64,000 nt of DNA from Paragonimus skrjabini miyazakii (Eukaryota; Platyhelminthes; Trematoda; Plagiorchiida; Troglotrematidae), in assembly GCA_014338405.1 (NCBI GenBank), contig JTDE01001333.1, positions 46,588 through 110,587 on the forward strand. The letters run 5' to 3'. A program made the translations under genes and the position numbers. This document shows, in pieces, positions 40,801-47,939 of the stretch. The number at the start of each line of letters is the position of its first letter. The stretch's first letter is position 1. The notes beneath the pieces are model-generated. The model was not told the origin of the DNA. It did not search any database and saw only the letters and a program-made list of their open reading frames with translations.

Positions 40801-41072
40801 TTACATCGTTTGTTTCTGAGGTTTTTCTTCATATTTTGTTTATCATCTGGTTATTGATCATCCTCAATCGTCCATCTTCTGGCTTTCAGCCATTTTTAAA
40901 AACTACGATCATGGTGGTCGAGCTATACTTTCTTTGGAGCAGGTACGTCATCCAACATAATTTGTTTGCTGTCTGCAAAAAAGTTTGCTAAATTATCTTC
41001 TTTTCTTATTCTACTTTCCGTTATCTTTTGTTTCCTTAGGTTCTATTAGTATCATCACGGGCATGTTTGTGA
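1614..41072 (+). CDS. Calpain-family protein, 3' part of gene (9 exons, 534 aa visible), catalytic His replaced by Gln
   Basis: Calpains are cytosolic calcium-dependent papain-like cysteine proteases that cut target proteins at a few sites. Nine exons join with matching phases (first exon opens on the third base of a codon, last ends in TGA) and give 534 residues with no stop. Order: protease core 2 (residues 1-150, with LNGSYEALN and DLTGG), C2-like domain III (about 160-335, with REVVKRF and PGEYLIVP), penta-EF-hand domain (about 345-534, with a good loop DRDGTGRLSESD at 418-429). The catalytic Asn is kept (RNLW, residue 110), but the position of the catalytic His in the family motif G-H-A-Y reads G-Q-A-F (residue 82). 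The catalytic Cys exon lies upstream of the window. The domain order is that of classical calpains. The call is firm for the family; lack of activity is inference. No canonical AATAAA was seen in the 700 bases after the stop. Confidence 0.93.
1804..6673 (+). other. Calpain intron 1 (4.9 kb)
   Basis: It contains the truncated RTE LINE at 2722-3745. The remainder holds only short chance reading frames and no recognisable protein match. Confidence 0.7.
2722..3745 (+). mobile_element. RTE-type LINE, 5'-truncated copy with TGA tail
   Basis: The C-terminal part of the polyprotein lies after the reverse-transcriptase core. It reads FVYLGSCISGGGGGVENEIE, FDHRCLRSVARIGWHQRVSN and, after a stop at about 3116 and a frame change, LRWLGHVLRVSASQLPYRAL and SRWLETLGEMAANRAQWREC, ending at TGA 3453-3455. 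Such elements copy their RNA into nicked DNA and are usually 5'-truncated, as here. The 3' UTR ends in a short TGA tail (3722-3745). Homology with the minus-strand copy near 25500 begins at about 2722. Confidence 0.87.
6674..6936 (+). CDS. Calpain exon B: His/Asn half of protease core, His position reads Gln
   Basis: The acceptor is ..AACTGTAG at 6673 and the donor is GTATGA at 6937. It opens in phase 0, matching exon A, and ends with TG of a Trp codon. It encodes VPGQAFGLTDCRKLRL, where active calpains have G-H-A-Y, then RNLW and GWTGAWSEGSNEWL, the Asn loop and following tryptophan block. The Gln codon is CAG at 6728-6730; the Asn codon is AAC at 6812-6814. The proline and glycine of the usual N-P-W-G are replaced, giving N-L-W-P. 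The minus strand is also open here for 84 codons but is only a shadow. Confidence 0.92.
7038..7383 (+). CDS. Calpain exon C: end of protease core and first half of C2-like domain
   Basis: A 101-base intron separates this exon from exon B; its acceptor is TCTTTTCAG at 7037. The split Trp codon is completed, followed by TSLEDFIANFEYLDICHLT, the calpain S-x-E-D-F-x-x-x-F block. A proline-rich linker follows (PAPPTPSAPTTVQPSP), then RGRWLRGVSCGG and ANPQFRLVIG, the start of domain III. It ends ..IGFVLYR in phase 0 at donor GTGAGT (7384). Confidence 0.92.
8885..9240 (-). mobile_element. Degenerate RTE-type LINE fragment (C-terminal region)
   Basis: Reading the minus strand from 9240 down gives KLSVFGHRCPRHLAS, RVSNAT, then FGWLGQVVRMPMEGPAVL, with gaps and frame breaks. 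These follow, in order, the RTE C-terminal blocks F-D-H-R-C-L-R-S-I-A, R-V-S-N and R-W-L-G-H-V-L-R-M also seen at 3040-3220. It is clearly more diverged than the other copies, so it is an older insertion or a related family. Confidence 0.6.
10222..10320 (-). mobile_element. RTE LINE 3' tail only
   Basis: The plus strand reads CATCATCA, then an ACATCAGTGGT block, CTGATGCTTAACTGCCGTAC and a purine-rich stretch. This is the reverse complement of the 3' UTR end at 330-440. No coding part is kept. Confidence 0.7.
10775..10995 (-). repeat. tRNA-derived SINE-like repeat
   Basis: It shares an ordered set of blocks with 16960-17165: TTAGATTCAATTTTCGCT-type end, TGAACTCCGG near the B box, TTAGGTACGACCGAATTAT and TTCGTTTGTGA. 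Divergence is high, and the limits are approximate. Confidence 0.5.
11125..11210 (+). repeat. SINE-like repeat, plus-strand copy
   Basis: GTTGAACTCCCGGCCGCC resembles a polymerase III B box region. It is followed by GGATATACACCACTGACGA and AAAGCGAAACTCGAGTCTG, the same order as the reverse complement of 13068-13152. Confidence 0.5.
13068..13152 (-). repeat. SINE-like repeat
   Basis: Its reverse complement reads ACCCGGGTTTGCACTCCGG, GAGGATATGCACCACTAATG, then AAGAGCGAAAATTGAGTCT. It aligns block by block with the plus-strand copy at 11125-11210. Confidence 0.5.
13680..15765 (-). mobile_element. Penelope-like retroelement (RT plus eroded endonuclease tail), inactive
   Basis: The minus strand gives, in order: an N-terminal block LTDQQRELFTALVKQVV (15748-15650), RPHKGSGIVILNR (about 15290), PRLYGLPKVHKPGVPVRP (about 15040), SLDVVSLFTNVP (RT motif A), YRQTDGVAIGSPLGPLL (motif B) and RYVGDIFI (motif C, normally Y-V-D-D). 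After that comes LSFLDVHLHR, an EHHPRWL segment and AILAHLVESGHQVE with LCHQKRFVRALHLP, the tail that follows the GIY-YIG nuclease in this class. These signatures are specific to Penelope-like elements. Two stops (TAA 15152-15154, TAG 15116-15118), loss of a catalytic Asp and frame breaks in the 3' third show it is dead. No terminal repeats were identified. Confidence 0.88.
14432..15460 (-). pseudogene. Penelope-like reverse transcriptase, frame broken by two stops
   Basis: From 15460 to 14432 one minus-strand frame carries the RT domain with two nonsense codons (15152-15154 and 15116-15118) and no frameshift. Motif A keeps its Asp. Motif C has Gly (GGC, plus-strand 14546-14548) for the first catalytic Asp, so the product could not polymerise DNA. 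The long frame with few breaks points to fairly recent loss. Confidence 0.85.
16960..17165 (-). repeat. tRNA-derived SINE, best-preserved copy
   Basis: On the minus strand GGTAGCTCAGTAATCAACG matches a polymerase III A box. GGTTCAATTCCCGG, about 40 bases later, matches a B box. Together they form a tRNA-like head. The tail shares blocks with the copy at 10775-10995. It could be a tRNA pseudogene, but the shared flanks on several copies favour a SINE. Confidence 0.6.
18824..19038 (+). CDS. Calpain exon D: second half of C2-like domain
   Basis: The acceptor CTACAG ends at 18823 and the exon opens in phase 0, as exon C requires. It encodes DSREVVKRFRLLPGEYLIVP and QPGDFLLRVLF, the strongly conserved end of calpain domain III. 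The donor is GTATGT at 19039, after two bases of a codon. Confidence 0.93.
19039..21086 (+). other. Calpain intron 4 (2.0 kb)
   Basis: AT-rich, no repeat or coding segment recognised. Confidence 0.6.
21087..21285 (+). CDS. Calpain exon E: linker and first EF-hand region
   Basis: The acceptor TTTCATAG ends at 21086. The first base completes a Glu codon begun in exon D. It encodes an acidic linker, then YFDIIQPRLRRLFYEASGEA and FQLEPILNCLL, which match the start of the penta-EF-hand domain; the first EF loop is degenerate. The donor is GTGAGT at 21286, phase 0. Confidence 0.88.
21915..22108 (+). mobile_element. RTE LINE 3' UTR fragment
   Basis: It begins GCCTTGATGTTGTATGTTTG, as at 269-290, and runs through the pyrimidine stretch and GGTTGTGTGGCAGTTAGG to a short TGATGATGATG tail. 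No coding sequence is kept. Confidence 0.75.
23905..23985 (-). repeat. tRNA-like repeat, possible SINE head
   Basis: The minus strand reads ATGGTAGCTTGGTGGTAACG, an A-box-like start, with a weaker B-box-like AGATTCATGCC about 45 bases on. The second box is poor, so this is tentative. Confidence 0.35.
25388..25487. other. Assembly gap of 100 N
   Basis: Exactly 100 undetermined bases lie within the minus-strand RTE element. The flanks align to 2799 and 2814 of the plus-strand copy, so a colinear element would miss only 14 bases. Confidence 0.98.
25750..26466 (-). pseudogene. RTE reverse transcriptase core, two frames
   Basis: Two open segments (26466-26029 and 26010-25750) carry the RT fingers and palm, with motif A as FLDCKGAFDSVDR and motif B as GVRQGCPVSP. 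The frame breaks near 26020. Motif C lies further on at 25664-25675 and reads YTND; Asn is encoded by AAC (plus-strand 25667-25669), which removes one catalytic Asp. The domain is therefore inactive. It probably derives from a LINE polyprotein of about 1000 residues. Confidence 0.85.
27162..27842 (-). pseudogene. RTE endonuclease domain, frame broken
   Basis: The minus strand from 27842 gives an exonuclease-endonuclease-phosphatase type domain. FNVHRLKQIGQQ and VDVCSILETRI mark its start. VSAHAPIDC and AGNMNAQIGRLGE mark the D-x-N catalytic region, with N-M-N where D-x-N is expected. A frame change lies between 27486 and 27446. In a live LINE this domain nicks the target DNA; here the frame is lost. 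Confidence 0.8.
29400..29480 (-). repeat. SINE-like repeat fragment
   Basis: Its reverse complement reads GGGTTCAAATAACGGTCG, TTGTAAGGATGTGTATTATC, then AACAAGAGCAAACC, the same block order as the other SINE copies. Confidence 0.5.
30927..31450 (-). mobile_element. Possible R2-like non-LTR reverse transcriptase fragment
   Basis: An open minus-strand frame of 131 codons contains VAFIFKGGW, NGLYLMKTLLRDSHKTK, NLPKQLRRL and LAYLDQATEG. The spacing recalls an RT region just before and around motif A of R2-type elements (G-C-x-x-N, then L-L-R-D), but no catalytic aspartate motif is legible. It may be a badly decayed element or chance. Confidence 0.3.
33573..33762 (+). CDS. Calpain exon F: EF-hands 2 and 3
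   Basis: The acceptor TCTCTGCAG ends at 33572 and the exon opens in phase 0, matching exon E across a 12.3 kb intron that contains an assembly gap. It encodes ACRALVALLD, the canonical calcium loop DRDGTGRLSESD, then a second weaker loop starting FDPQRTGYV. It ends ..EQA plus one base at donor GTTGGT (33763). Confidence 0.93.
34455..34790 (-). mobile_element. RTE LINE 3' end (UTR plus end of coding region)
   Basis: The plus strand opens with CATCATCATCAT, then ATACATCAGCGGTTCACACT, CTTAACTGCCACACAACC and a purine stretch. It ends in the reverse complement of the coding tail (CACGCCACTGAGGTCGGTTA). It is 5'-truncated just inside the reading frame. Confidence 0.8.
36618..36664. repeat. ATC trinucleotide microsatellite
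   Basis: About 15 ATC units with one ATT interruption. The unit matches the tails of the local LINE family, but no adjoining LINE 3' UTR is recognised. Confidence 0.85.
39078..39214 (+). mobile_element. RTE LINE 3' tail only
   Basis: A pyrimidine stretch, TTCGTGGTTGTGTGGCAGTT, AAGCATCAGTGTGAACCACT and a TGATGATGATAATGATGAG tail match the 3' UTR end of the copies at 1-478 and 2722-3745. Confidence 0.8.
39935..39990 (-). repeat. SINE-like repeat fragment
   Basis: GGACACTAGACCTGAGTTTT followed by GCTCTTGTTGCAGCCCGTCA matches one end of the SINE-like family. The tRNA-like head is missing. Confidence 0.4.
40543..40659 (+). CDS. Calpain exon G: EF-hand 4 region, followed by a GC donor
   Basis: The acceptor TTATTTAG ends at 40542. 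It completes a Gly codon and reads GYTLPHSLLSRLV and DYAKFINAMALITKTI, matching the calpain segment A-G-F-x-L ... D-F-x-x-F-x-x-x-x-x-x-x. The only exit that keeps frame with exon H is AG|GCAAGT at 40660, a GC-AG intron. Confidence 0.85.
40660..40889 (+). other. GC-AG intron of the calpain gene
   Basis: The intron begins GCAAGT after AG and ends CTTTCAG. Using the GT two bases further on would put exon H out of frame. It is 230 bases long with no repeat. Confidence 0.8.
40890..40942 (+). CDS. Calpain exon H: fifth EF-hand region
   Basis: The acceptor GGCTTTCAG ends at 40889. With one base from exon G it reads AIFKNYDHGGRAILSLEQ, matching the calpain C-terminal block F-K-x-x-D-x-x-x-x-G. It ends in phase 0 at donor GTACGT (40943). 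The calcium loop is shortened and probably does not bind; in calpains the fifth EF-hand serves dimerisation. Confidence 0.82.
41040..41072 (+). CDS. Calpain terminal exon (33 bases) with stop
   Basis: A 97-base intron with a strong pyrimidine tract (ending TTTCCTTAG at 41039) leads to VLLVSSRACL and TGA at 41070-41072. Phase 0 matches exon H, and the position fits the usual short hydrophobic calpain C-terminus (W-L-x-L-T type). The sequence is not conserved enough to prove it; an alternative last exon further down cannot be excluded. Confidence 0.65.
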   Translation, partial: VLLVSSRACL

Positions 41073-41795
41073 TATAACCACTAAAGCGATTACGTCATAA
41101 CTATGCGACTTTATAACGGTTTTTTGTCTGTTTTAGGATTTGATTTATCACATTAGTGACTGTTCACAATGTGCTCATTAGCTTTACAGCTTTTCAACCA
41201 CGTCCTGTAATGTGGGTCATTTTCTGTCTTCTTCCTACAGTTTGTGACTGAATTATGTTCAGTCACTCTCAATGTCTGATCGATTTTGTGATAGTGGCAT
41301 TTCTAAGTCAAGTTATCGAAGATATTTGCATCCGTTTGCTGCCGATTTCGGAGAAATTTCATTTTTCTGAATGATGTTTAAGTAATTCTTAAAGTACATT
41401 TAACTGACACTGACAAATGATGGCATTTCATATAGGCTTGTCAGCACCGAATGACAACGAAACGGACCTTTCAATGTCTGTTGTGCATAATTTGATGATG
41501 ATGAAATAGTCGCTAAATAATACGAACGGACTGAACATGTTAATACGTCCAAACACTGAACGTATTTATTTCAGTCACTCTACGTCCTCAACACATCTTA
41601 TGACCTGTGAGTTATGCCAACGCTCTATCGTCGGGGCAGTGTTAGAGCGCCCACCCTGTTACTGTCTTAAGGCGCCTCCGTCGTGAGAAAGAAAATAGCC
41701 AACTCGACTCAGTCTCACTTAGCGGAACTGTTCAAATCGGTTGAGACTTTCTATACCGCTATACACATTTGCGATCCTAACTCTTTCTCATGATG
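41073..41795. other. Sequence just downstream of the calpain stop
   Basis: AT-rich, no exon recognised and no canonical AATAAA seen, so the true cleavage site is unclear. Confidence 0.5.
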
Positions 41796-42053
41796 TGTTG
41801 GGAATGTCTGGTCATGACGTGCCCTATAAATACGTTGTAATTGTCGTCCTAGCCGCACCCGTTTTGTGGCGGAACAAAACCGTATTTTGAACGCGTCTTT
41901 TGGCTTGTCTTGGGAGTGAATGCGGGACCAGTTGCGGTACTGTTCGGGACCAAGATTTTCGTGTGAATTATTACCTGGACGAGTATCCTATTTTATAGAG
42001 CGCACCACTATACCGAGATCGAACCAGCGTGTCGTTTAGGAGGGTTTACAACA
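41796..42053 (+). repeat. Candidate solo LTR (258 bases)
   Basis: It starts TGTTG and ends CAACA, has a TATA-like CCTATAAATACG 25-35 bases in, and a GC-richer composition than its flanks. The layout recalls short Ty3/gypsy LTRs of flukes. No matching target-site duplication is seen and no second copy lies in the window. Confidence 0.35.
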
Positions 42054-45000
42054 AGAAGCTGGGTTAGTATTGCCTTTGTGTTTTGTGAATGAAGTAGTAG
42101 AGTTGCTTTTCCTCATAGTCATCATGGATAGCAATGAATAAGAGACTAGTGGTGATGTGAAACTGTTATATGACCATAGGATGAATGGAAAAATTAGTCT
42201 CCGTTCATGGTTAAGCGATAGATCGATAATTGAACTTAAGTCGTAAAAGTGGTTTAGGTCACGTTCGTATAGTTTCTTTCTAGACGCACTCCAGGGGCTT
42301 TATAATCTTGATTGAGCGATTTTAAACCAACCGAGCAATCAACGTCGTACCTGTTGCGTTCAGATTTGGTCCAATGTGACATTCATAAATTAACCGTTTT
42401 CTCTTGTTCCCAACGCTCCTAAAATTATGTAGTTCACATCGGGAGGATTCTATTCCAAGACAGTCGTCTTGTTAGCCAATATTCTTCTCCTGTTGTGAAC
42501 CACGAATATACGCGTGTACATCAACAATCTTTTAATGTTTTTTTTAAATGTCTACCTCATCCTCAATTCTCGTCGCTTTCATCTATTTTTGGTTACCTCA
42601 TTTCAGTTTCTCGACGTGGCGCTCATCATGTAGGCTTCCCTTCTCTGGTAACCACACAGTAGTCACTGCTGCCGTCAGTTGCGTGCAAAATACATCACGC
42701 ACCACCCTCATACATTTCGCATCAGAGAGCAATCTTGGCATCTGGATCATCCATCCACGAGAAGAAGATGGACGATTCTGTGATTATCCTTATGACTTTT
42801 GGTCTTATTTTTTACACCTATACAACACTGTTATTTATACCTTCTATGTGATAATATGATCTTCCTATTTGAATTCCCTCTTTGGGGTCTCTGTGTTCTT
42901 GCATTTGCAGTCTGCTGTTTTCTGTCACGAATCTCGTATCCTTGCACATCAGTACTCAACACACTTCTCATTTCGAGAAATATTTTATCTCCTTCACTTT
43001 TGAACATGTTATAGTTTACTCCTGTCTTCGTTTCCCTCGCTTGCTGGAGTACAAAGTGTGGTGTTTTTCTCTTTCTCGAAAAACTGTACACAGACATTTG
43101 CACCGATACGATTTCCATTTTTTAATCGTATGGCCTATTTCTTGTTCTAACCCCTAAGAACTCGTGTGTATATCATGCACACATTAAAATAAAGCAATTA
43201 TTTTGACCAGTTACACATTTTTTCAACAAGTTCGTAAAATTCTGGGGTTCTGTATTAATTTCAATCTTCACCAATTACTGGTTAGTCCAACAGGAACAGT
43301 GAGATACATTCCTCGGGACGTTGATGGAATGATTTCCCAGCGTCCGTGATTCTGAATTTAGTGTGTTTTCAACTTTATCTCACCTGGTATTTTAATAATC
43401 ATAGTGATTTAACCATATTACAGTGATTTACAAACAATATAATGGATATTTATTATTCCCTCTGCTTTTCCGTAACCATCCACTATCAGCTTGAAAGTAA
43501 ATTCTGTTCGTTTTCGTACAGTTTTCTAAAAGTTTAGTGAGGCGACTTTTATCTCTTCCGATATCAGTAATGTTTCATCACTACTACACTACACGGACAT
43601 TTCTGCAAGGATTTAAACCTAACAGCCTACTGTTTCATTGCTGTCAGTCCAATATCTCAAATGTTTCAGTTCAACTTTTTTGGCTTTGATCAGAATTGGC
43701 TTCCGTAAACCGCGAGATTGCAGTGTCCTGGCCCAGGGCGTTGCCTTGACCACGCGTTGATCAATTCGGTTAGTGTTTTTACGTGCGGCTCACTGGTCGG
43801 TCGTCGGTGTGAACACACCATTGTCTTGACCGAAACAACGCCCTTTATCGCCTTGTCATTGGCAAGGTTAGGATTTCACCTGCCCTCTTTCATCCGGGTG
43901 CGCTTGTCTGCACCCTTGAGGGCTCATATTCAGTGTACACACGAATGGGTACAGCATTTCGCTCCATTTTTTGGCGTTGTTAAGGTTTTCTACTTAAAGC
44001 TGACTGGGTGTTGGATTTCGATTGTTTTTTGGTTACATTTGATGACATATTGACCCAAAATATACAATTAACTCGTAACGTTTTTTACTGTCAGATAGCT
44101 TAGCTGGTTCCAAGACGGTTAGGCTTACATCACACGTAAAAAAATTTTTTGTTAGCAGGTTGAAAAAATTCGGTCTACTTAAGCAGCCTGTTGGATTTTG
44201 CTATTCTAAAGCGTCAGCTTTACATAGCAAAAAAAGTGGTTTGATTGACTCTTTTAAAGTTAATGTACACGATCGACACCAATATAAGTCACTTTAACAT
44301 AGGTTATTACATGCTACCCTGAGCTCACGCATCTTCGTTCTTGTTTTCTTCAATAGATACTACAATGTGTGCCGCCAATGATTCCTTGTGTATGTCCGAT
44401 CGCGTGATATTGTATGACGAAATACCAATTGTGTGGCAAAACAATGGAGAAAGAGAAGTGGAATGCGCGTCGGCTCAACCTCCAATACCTGACTTCAGTA
44501 ATCAATCGGATAAAACTACCTTTCAATTGTATCTTCAGTGTTCAGGAGTGTAAAATACACTGACCAGCGCATTCGCTTCCTAAGATTTTGATGAGCAGAA
44601 TACATGTTGTCCTTCAGCTCGATGCCGACAAGTGCGAAGATAGTTAAAATTGTCTTTCCCATTATGAGAAGTCTGTTTTCATTTGTTACAAATTATCAGG
44701 TGGACAGTAGAAAAATTATTTGTGCCGGCTAGCAGGCTAGCCTCTGTCTCATTTTAGTGGTTTATAACAATATTGGTAACGTCTACAATCAACTCTTAAT
44801 TTAGCTGGCTTCACTTATTGCTAGTTAGTAAACGCTGCTATGAAACACTGGGTTTTGTCGCATCTCCTAGAAACCTTTGACACCCGTCGGTTTATGTAAG
44901 ATGGCACCAGGTGTCACAAAACGTAGCCTCACCAAATTTACCAAACGTTTCTGAAACCCGGCTATTGGAACGTGCGACCAAGTTAGAATGAGCTGCTTCA

Positions 45001-45699
45001 TCCGAAAGTTATTCGATTCAGTCCAGTCTACCGGTACCATACGTACATATATTTCCAGTTTCGGGTTGTTTCCATATATACTGTGGACCGAGCTGCTGTT
45101 GCTCCTGTGAATATTCCACAAAATCGTAAGTCCCTAAATGAATACAATTATAAGAAAGAAGAATAAACAAACCAAACCGCGAGAATTTGTTAAGAACAGG
45201 CCAGTTTTCGGATATCGCTTCAATATTTACTCTGATCTACTGCCATTTTCTGAGAGCATTTCCAACGACCCGCTATTAGTAAATTAATCACAAAGTAAGT
45301 TATAACTTACAGAGTCGTCTGGGACGTTGCACACAACATTTTCTTTAACAATTCATTTGGTCCTGTGGACCAGCCATTGTTTTTTGTTATCCCAGTTGCG
45401 CTCTGTGGTCTACATCAATAGTTCACCGACGAACTTGTTGATCCGGAAAAGCCCAAACTTCTTAAGCGCCATGTTGCACTCAGCTCACATGATGAAAAAG
45501 TCCCGTTTGCAACTAGGTATATTGAGAAAGAGCTCTCTTTCAGAGGAGGGTCGGTTGCAACTCTCACCCTCAGGGGACGAGTGCATTAACCAAAGGGAAA
45601 TTAACTTGATCTCAGACTCATCTGAGCCATTAGCTTCCGATGTGCTGTTCTGGTTATCCGAAAAGCTTAGATGACTGTGATTATACGACCAATGCAGGT
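42054..45699. other. Intergenic, no feature recognised
   Basis: Several open frames of 70-115 codons occur, none with a recognisable domain. No RNA gene is seen. Confidence 0.5.
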
Positions 45700-46660
45700 C
45701 AACAAATGAGTACAGCCGTACGACAATCCCCAAATTTGACGGAGACTCTTGGTAGGTTGAGGCAGTGGGTAATCCGAAATCGCGTTGATTATTTCACCTG
45801 AGGGTATAACGCTGACCGTACCGGTGTCGGTGAGAAAACGAAGTTTGGTGGAGTTATCGTGGACACAGAACAGGTGACTGTTGACCTGACCAGCGGCAGC
45901 TGTCACCAGTACTGGCTAGCCATGTCGTTCCCTTGACTTGTATTGCCCTCAGAAAGGGGACTGGTATATGCACATGGCTGTGTATATTTGCGGGCGTTGT
46001 CACAGAAACACCGGTTATAGTAATAGATATTACGGGTTTGGACTGTAGATGCGGGTGGTCACGGGCGAGAACATGGTCGAGAGCACGAGAAGTTACTGCC
46101 TTTCGCAAGGCGTCCAGCTAAGTTATTCATAGTGAGTGCTAGCTGGAGCACCTGACATTGGAGGTTATCGAGCGTGTCTTGTTGCGGACCAGCGCAAGGG
46201 GAGAGGTCACGCACATGGTTGATAGAATGCTTGAAGAAACACTCATGAACTTTGTCAGCCGTCTCTGCTAACTTTCCTAATAGTATGTCAAGGTCATGTA
46301 CTGACTAAATGACAGGTTTTAAGCGGGAGGCATTTGACCCATAGTTGTCTCAGGATGGGGTCACCTATGTTGTTATCACCGACCCGGGACCTCATGTGGC
46401 GAAGCGGTTGAGAGGGGGTGCGATCACCCAACTCGATGTCGGAAAGTAACTTTTGGAGCTTTGTTCCGTCCAATGCCGTGGTACGCTTTAAAACCGCTGC
46501 CTTGAGTTTATCGTATTGGGACTCGTCCGGCATGGGGTAACTTAGACCAATTACGTCTGAAGCGATGTCAGTGGGTAACTGCGTAGCCACATAAGAAAGC
46601 ATGGTTGCCTGTGAAGTAATCTTACGAAATCGGAGAAAATGTTTCTACCTGGATGAATCA
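45700..46660 (-). mobile_element. Ty3/gypsy retrotransposon fragment: gag and protease, truncated
   Basis: On the minus strand from 46602: a capsid-like region (YDKLKAAVLKRTTALDG, LLSDIELGDRTPSQPLRHM, DPILRQLWVKCLP) typical of fluke gypsy gag. Then LDILLGKLAETADKVH in another frame, and an aspartic protease segment with DTG (FLTDTGTVSVIP) at about 45830. Matching stops near 45720, before any reverse transcriptase. Frameshifts lie between gag and protease. In intact elements gag forms the particle and the protease cuts the polyprotein; this copy cannot work. Confidence 0.8.
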
Positions 46661-47459
46661 AACACTAGTCAAATACTAAATGTGAGTAATTTAAGATTAA
46701 TGGCGCTCTCGGAAAACAAACTAGTATCATAATCGTAAATCATTGCAAAATACTGGGAGTTCCGAACTTGTCAGTAACGGGACGAAAAAAGATGAACATG
46801 TACAATAGATAAAATGTAAAAATTCGGGCTCATTACCAATTTACTTAGTGGATCTAAGCACTATATAAGGCTTAGGTGTGAACACGAAGCCAAAATATGA
46901 TGAAAATAAAAGTAACTGACTCACAATAGTTCGTGAAAGTGCAACAGTTTAGCGTTCCACTACACCGGATGAAAGTATTCAATAGATACGATTAGTCGTG
47001 TTGCTCCAAAGAGATTTCAAGTTTACAGTGGAGAGAATTATGACGACAGATAAATCCTGAGATATACTGAAATCGATGGTTGATTCCGTTAGCCTTTAAC
47101 CTTTCAGAACTCAGCACACAGACGACAAGGACCAGAGAGAGAAGGCACGGTTCACAACCTTGAAGGAAATGTTTTGTACTATTGATTCAATCGATTCATT
47201 TGGTTTAAACATCAAATGTACATGTGAACTCGAGGAAGGTAAAAAGTGTGAAAAACAATGAAAATTATGAAGTACAAAACGCCACTCTGCTGCCAGATGT
47301 TTGAGTCCTTGTCTCCTGGCAGCTTCCCGCAACAAATCCCTTTATCTCGTTGCCTAGCAGAACGCGCTTCAGGCATGGTCCACCAAATAAACTTTTCTTT
47401 ATTTCACCTCAAATATCAAACCCTCTATTCGGAGGCAATCTTTGGCTCTAAATTTCATT

Positions 47460-47650
47460 CTGAAAATGGCCTATGGACTTTTAATATACGTACACTGCTA
47501 GATCAACGCGTCGCCGGTTGGCGGGAACGCACCGATCACCATGGTGCTGATTCGCTACGATATCAATGTTTCAGCCCTTAGTGAGACAGGGTTTGTAGAC
47601 AATGGTAACTTCTGAGAAGTAGATACTGGGTACACCATCTACTACACAAA
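47460..47650 (+). mobile_element. Endonuclease fragment of a second RTE lineage
   Basis: Reading GLWTFNIRTLLDQR, then, after a frame shift, IRYDINVSALSETGF and VDTGYTIYY, this follows the start of the BovB/RTE-type endonuclease (N-x-R-T-L, then Y-x-x-D-x-x-A-L-S-E-T-R, then G-Y-T). The lineage differs from the LINE family at 2722-3745. The fragment is short and broken. Confidence 0.6.
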
Positions 47651-47939
47651 TCTGCTGCGGCCGCATTCTCACTGTTGCAAATGGCTGATATACTTTTATT
47701 CTACCATCTGCTTGTACGTCTTACCAGCCATCGGTTGTCTAAACACATTGGATCGATTTTTCATGACTGGTTGATTGTCAGACTGGTCACATTTATGGTT
47801 AACAGATCACATTAGTGTTGGTTACTTACTGAGTGACAGAATTCCAATGTACGCTCTCACGCCTCGTATTCTGAATCTGTCTGGTTGGTAGAGTTGAAAC
47901 AATTGGTGACTGTCAGTGGCAGCAATTGAAGCATCAATA

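Noticed and set aside
43718..44053. Open frame of 111 codons
   Set aside because: Frame extends through compositionally mixed intergenic sequence with no domain, no splice logic and no conserved motif.
45327..45674. Open frame of 115 codons with a good acceptor just inside it (TTATCCCAG)
   Set aside because: No family resemblance, no partner exon, and it abuts a gypsy fragment. One frame of this size is expected by chance in a window this long.
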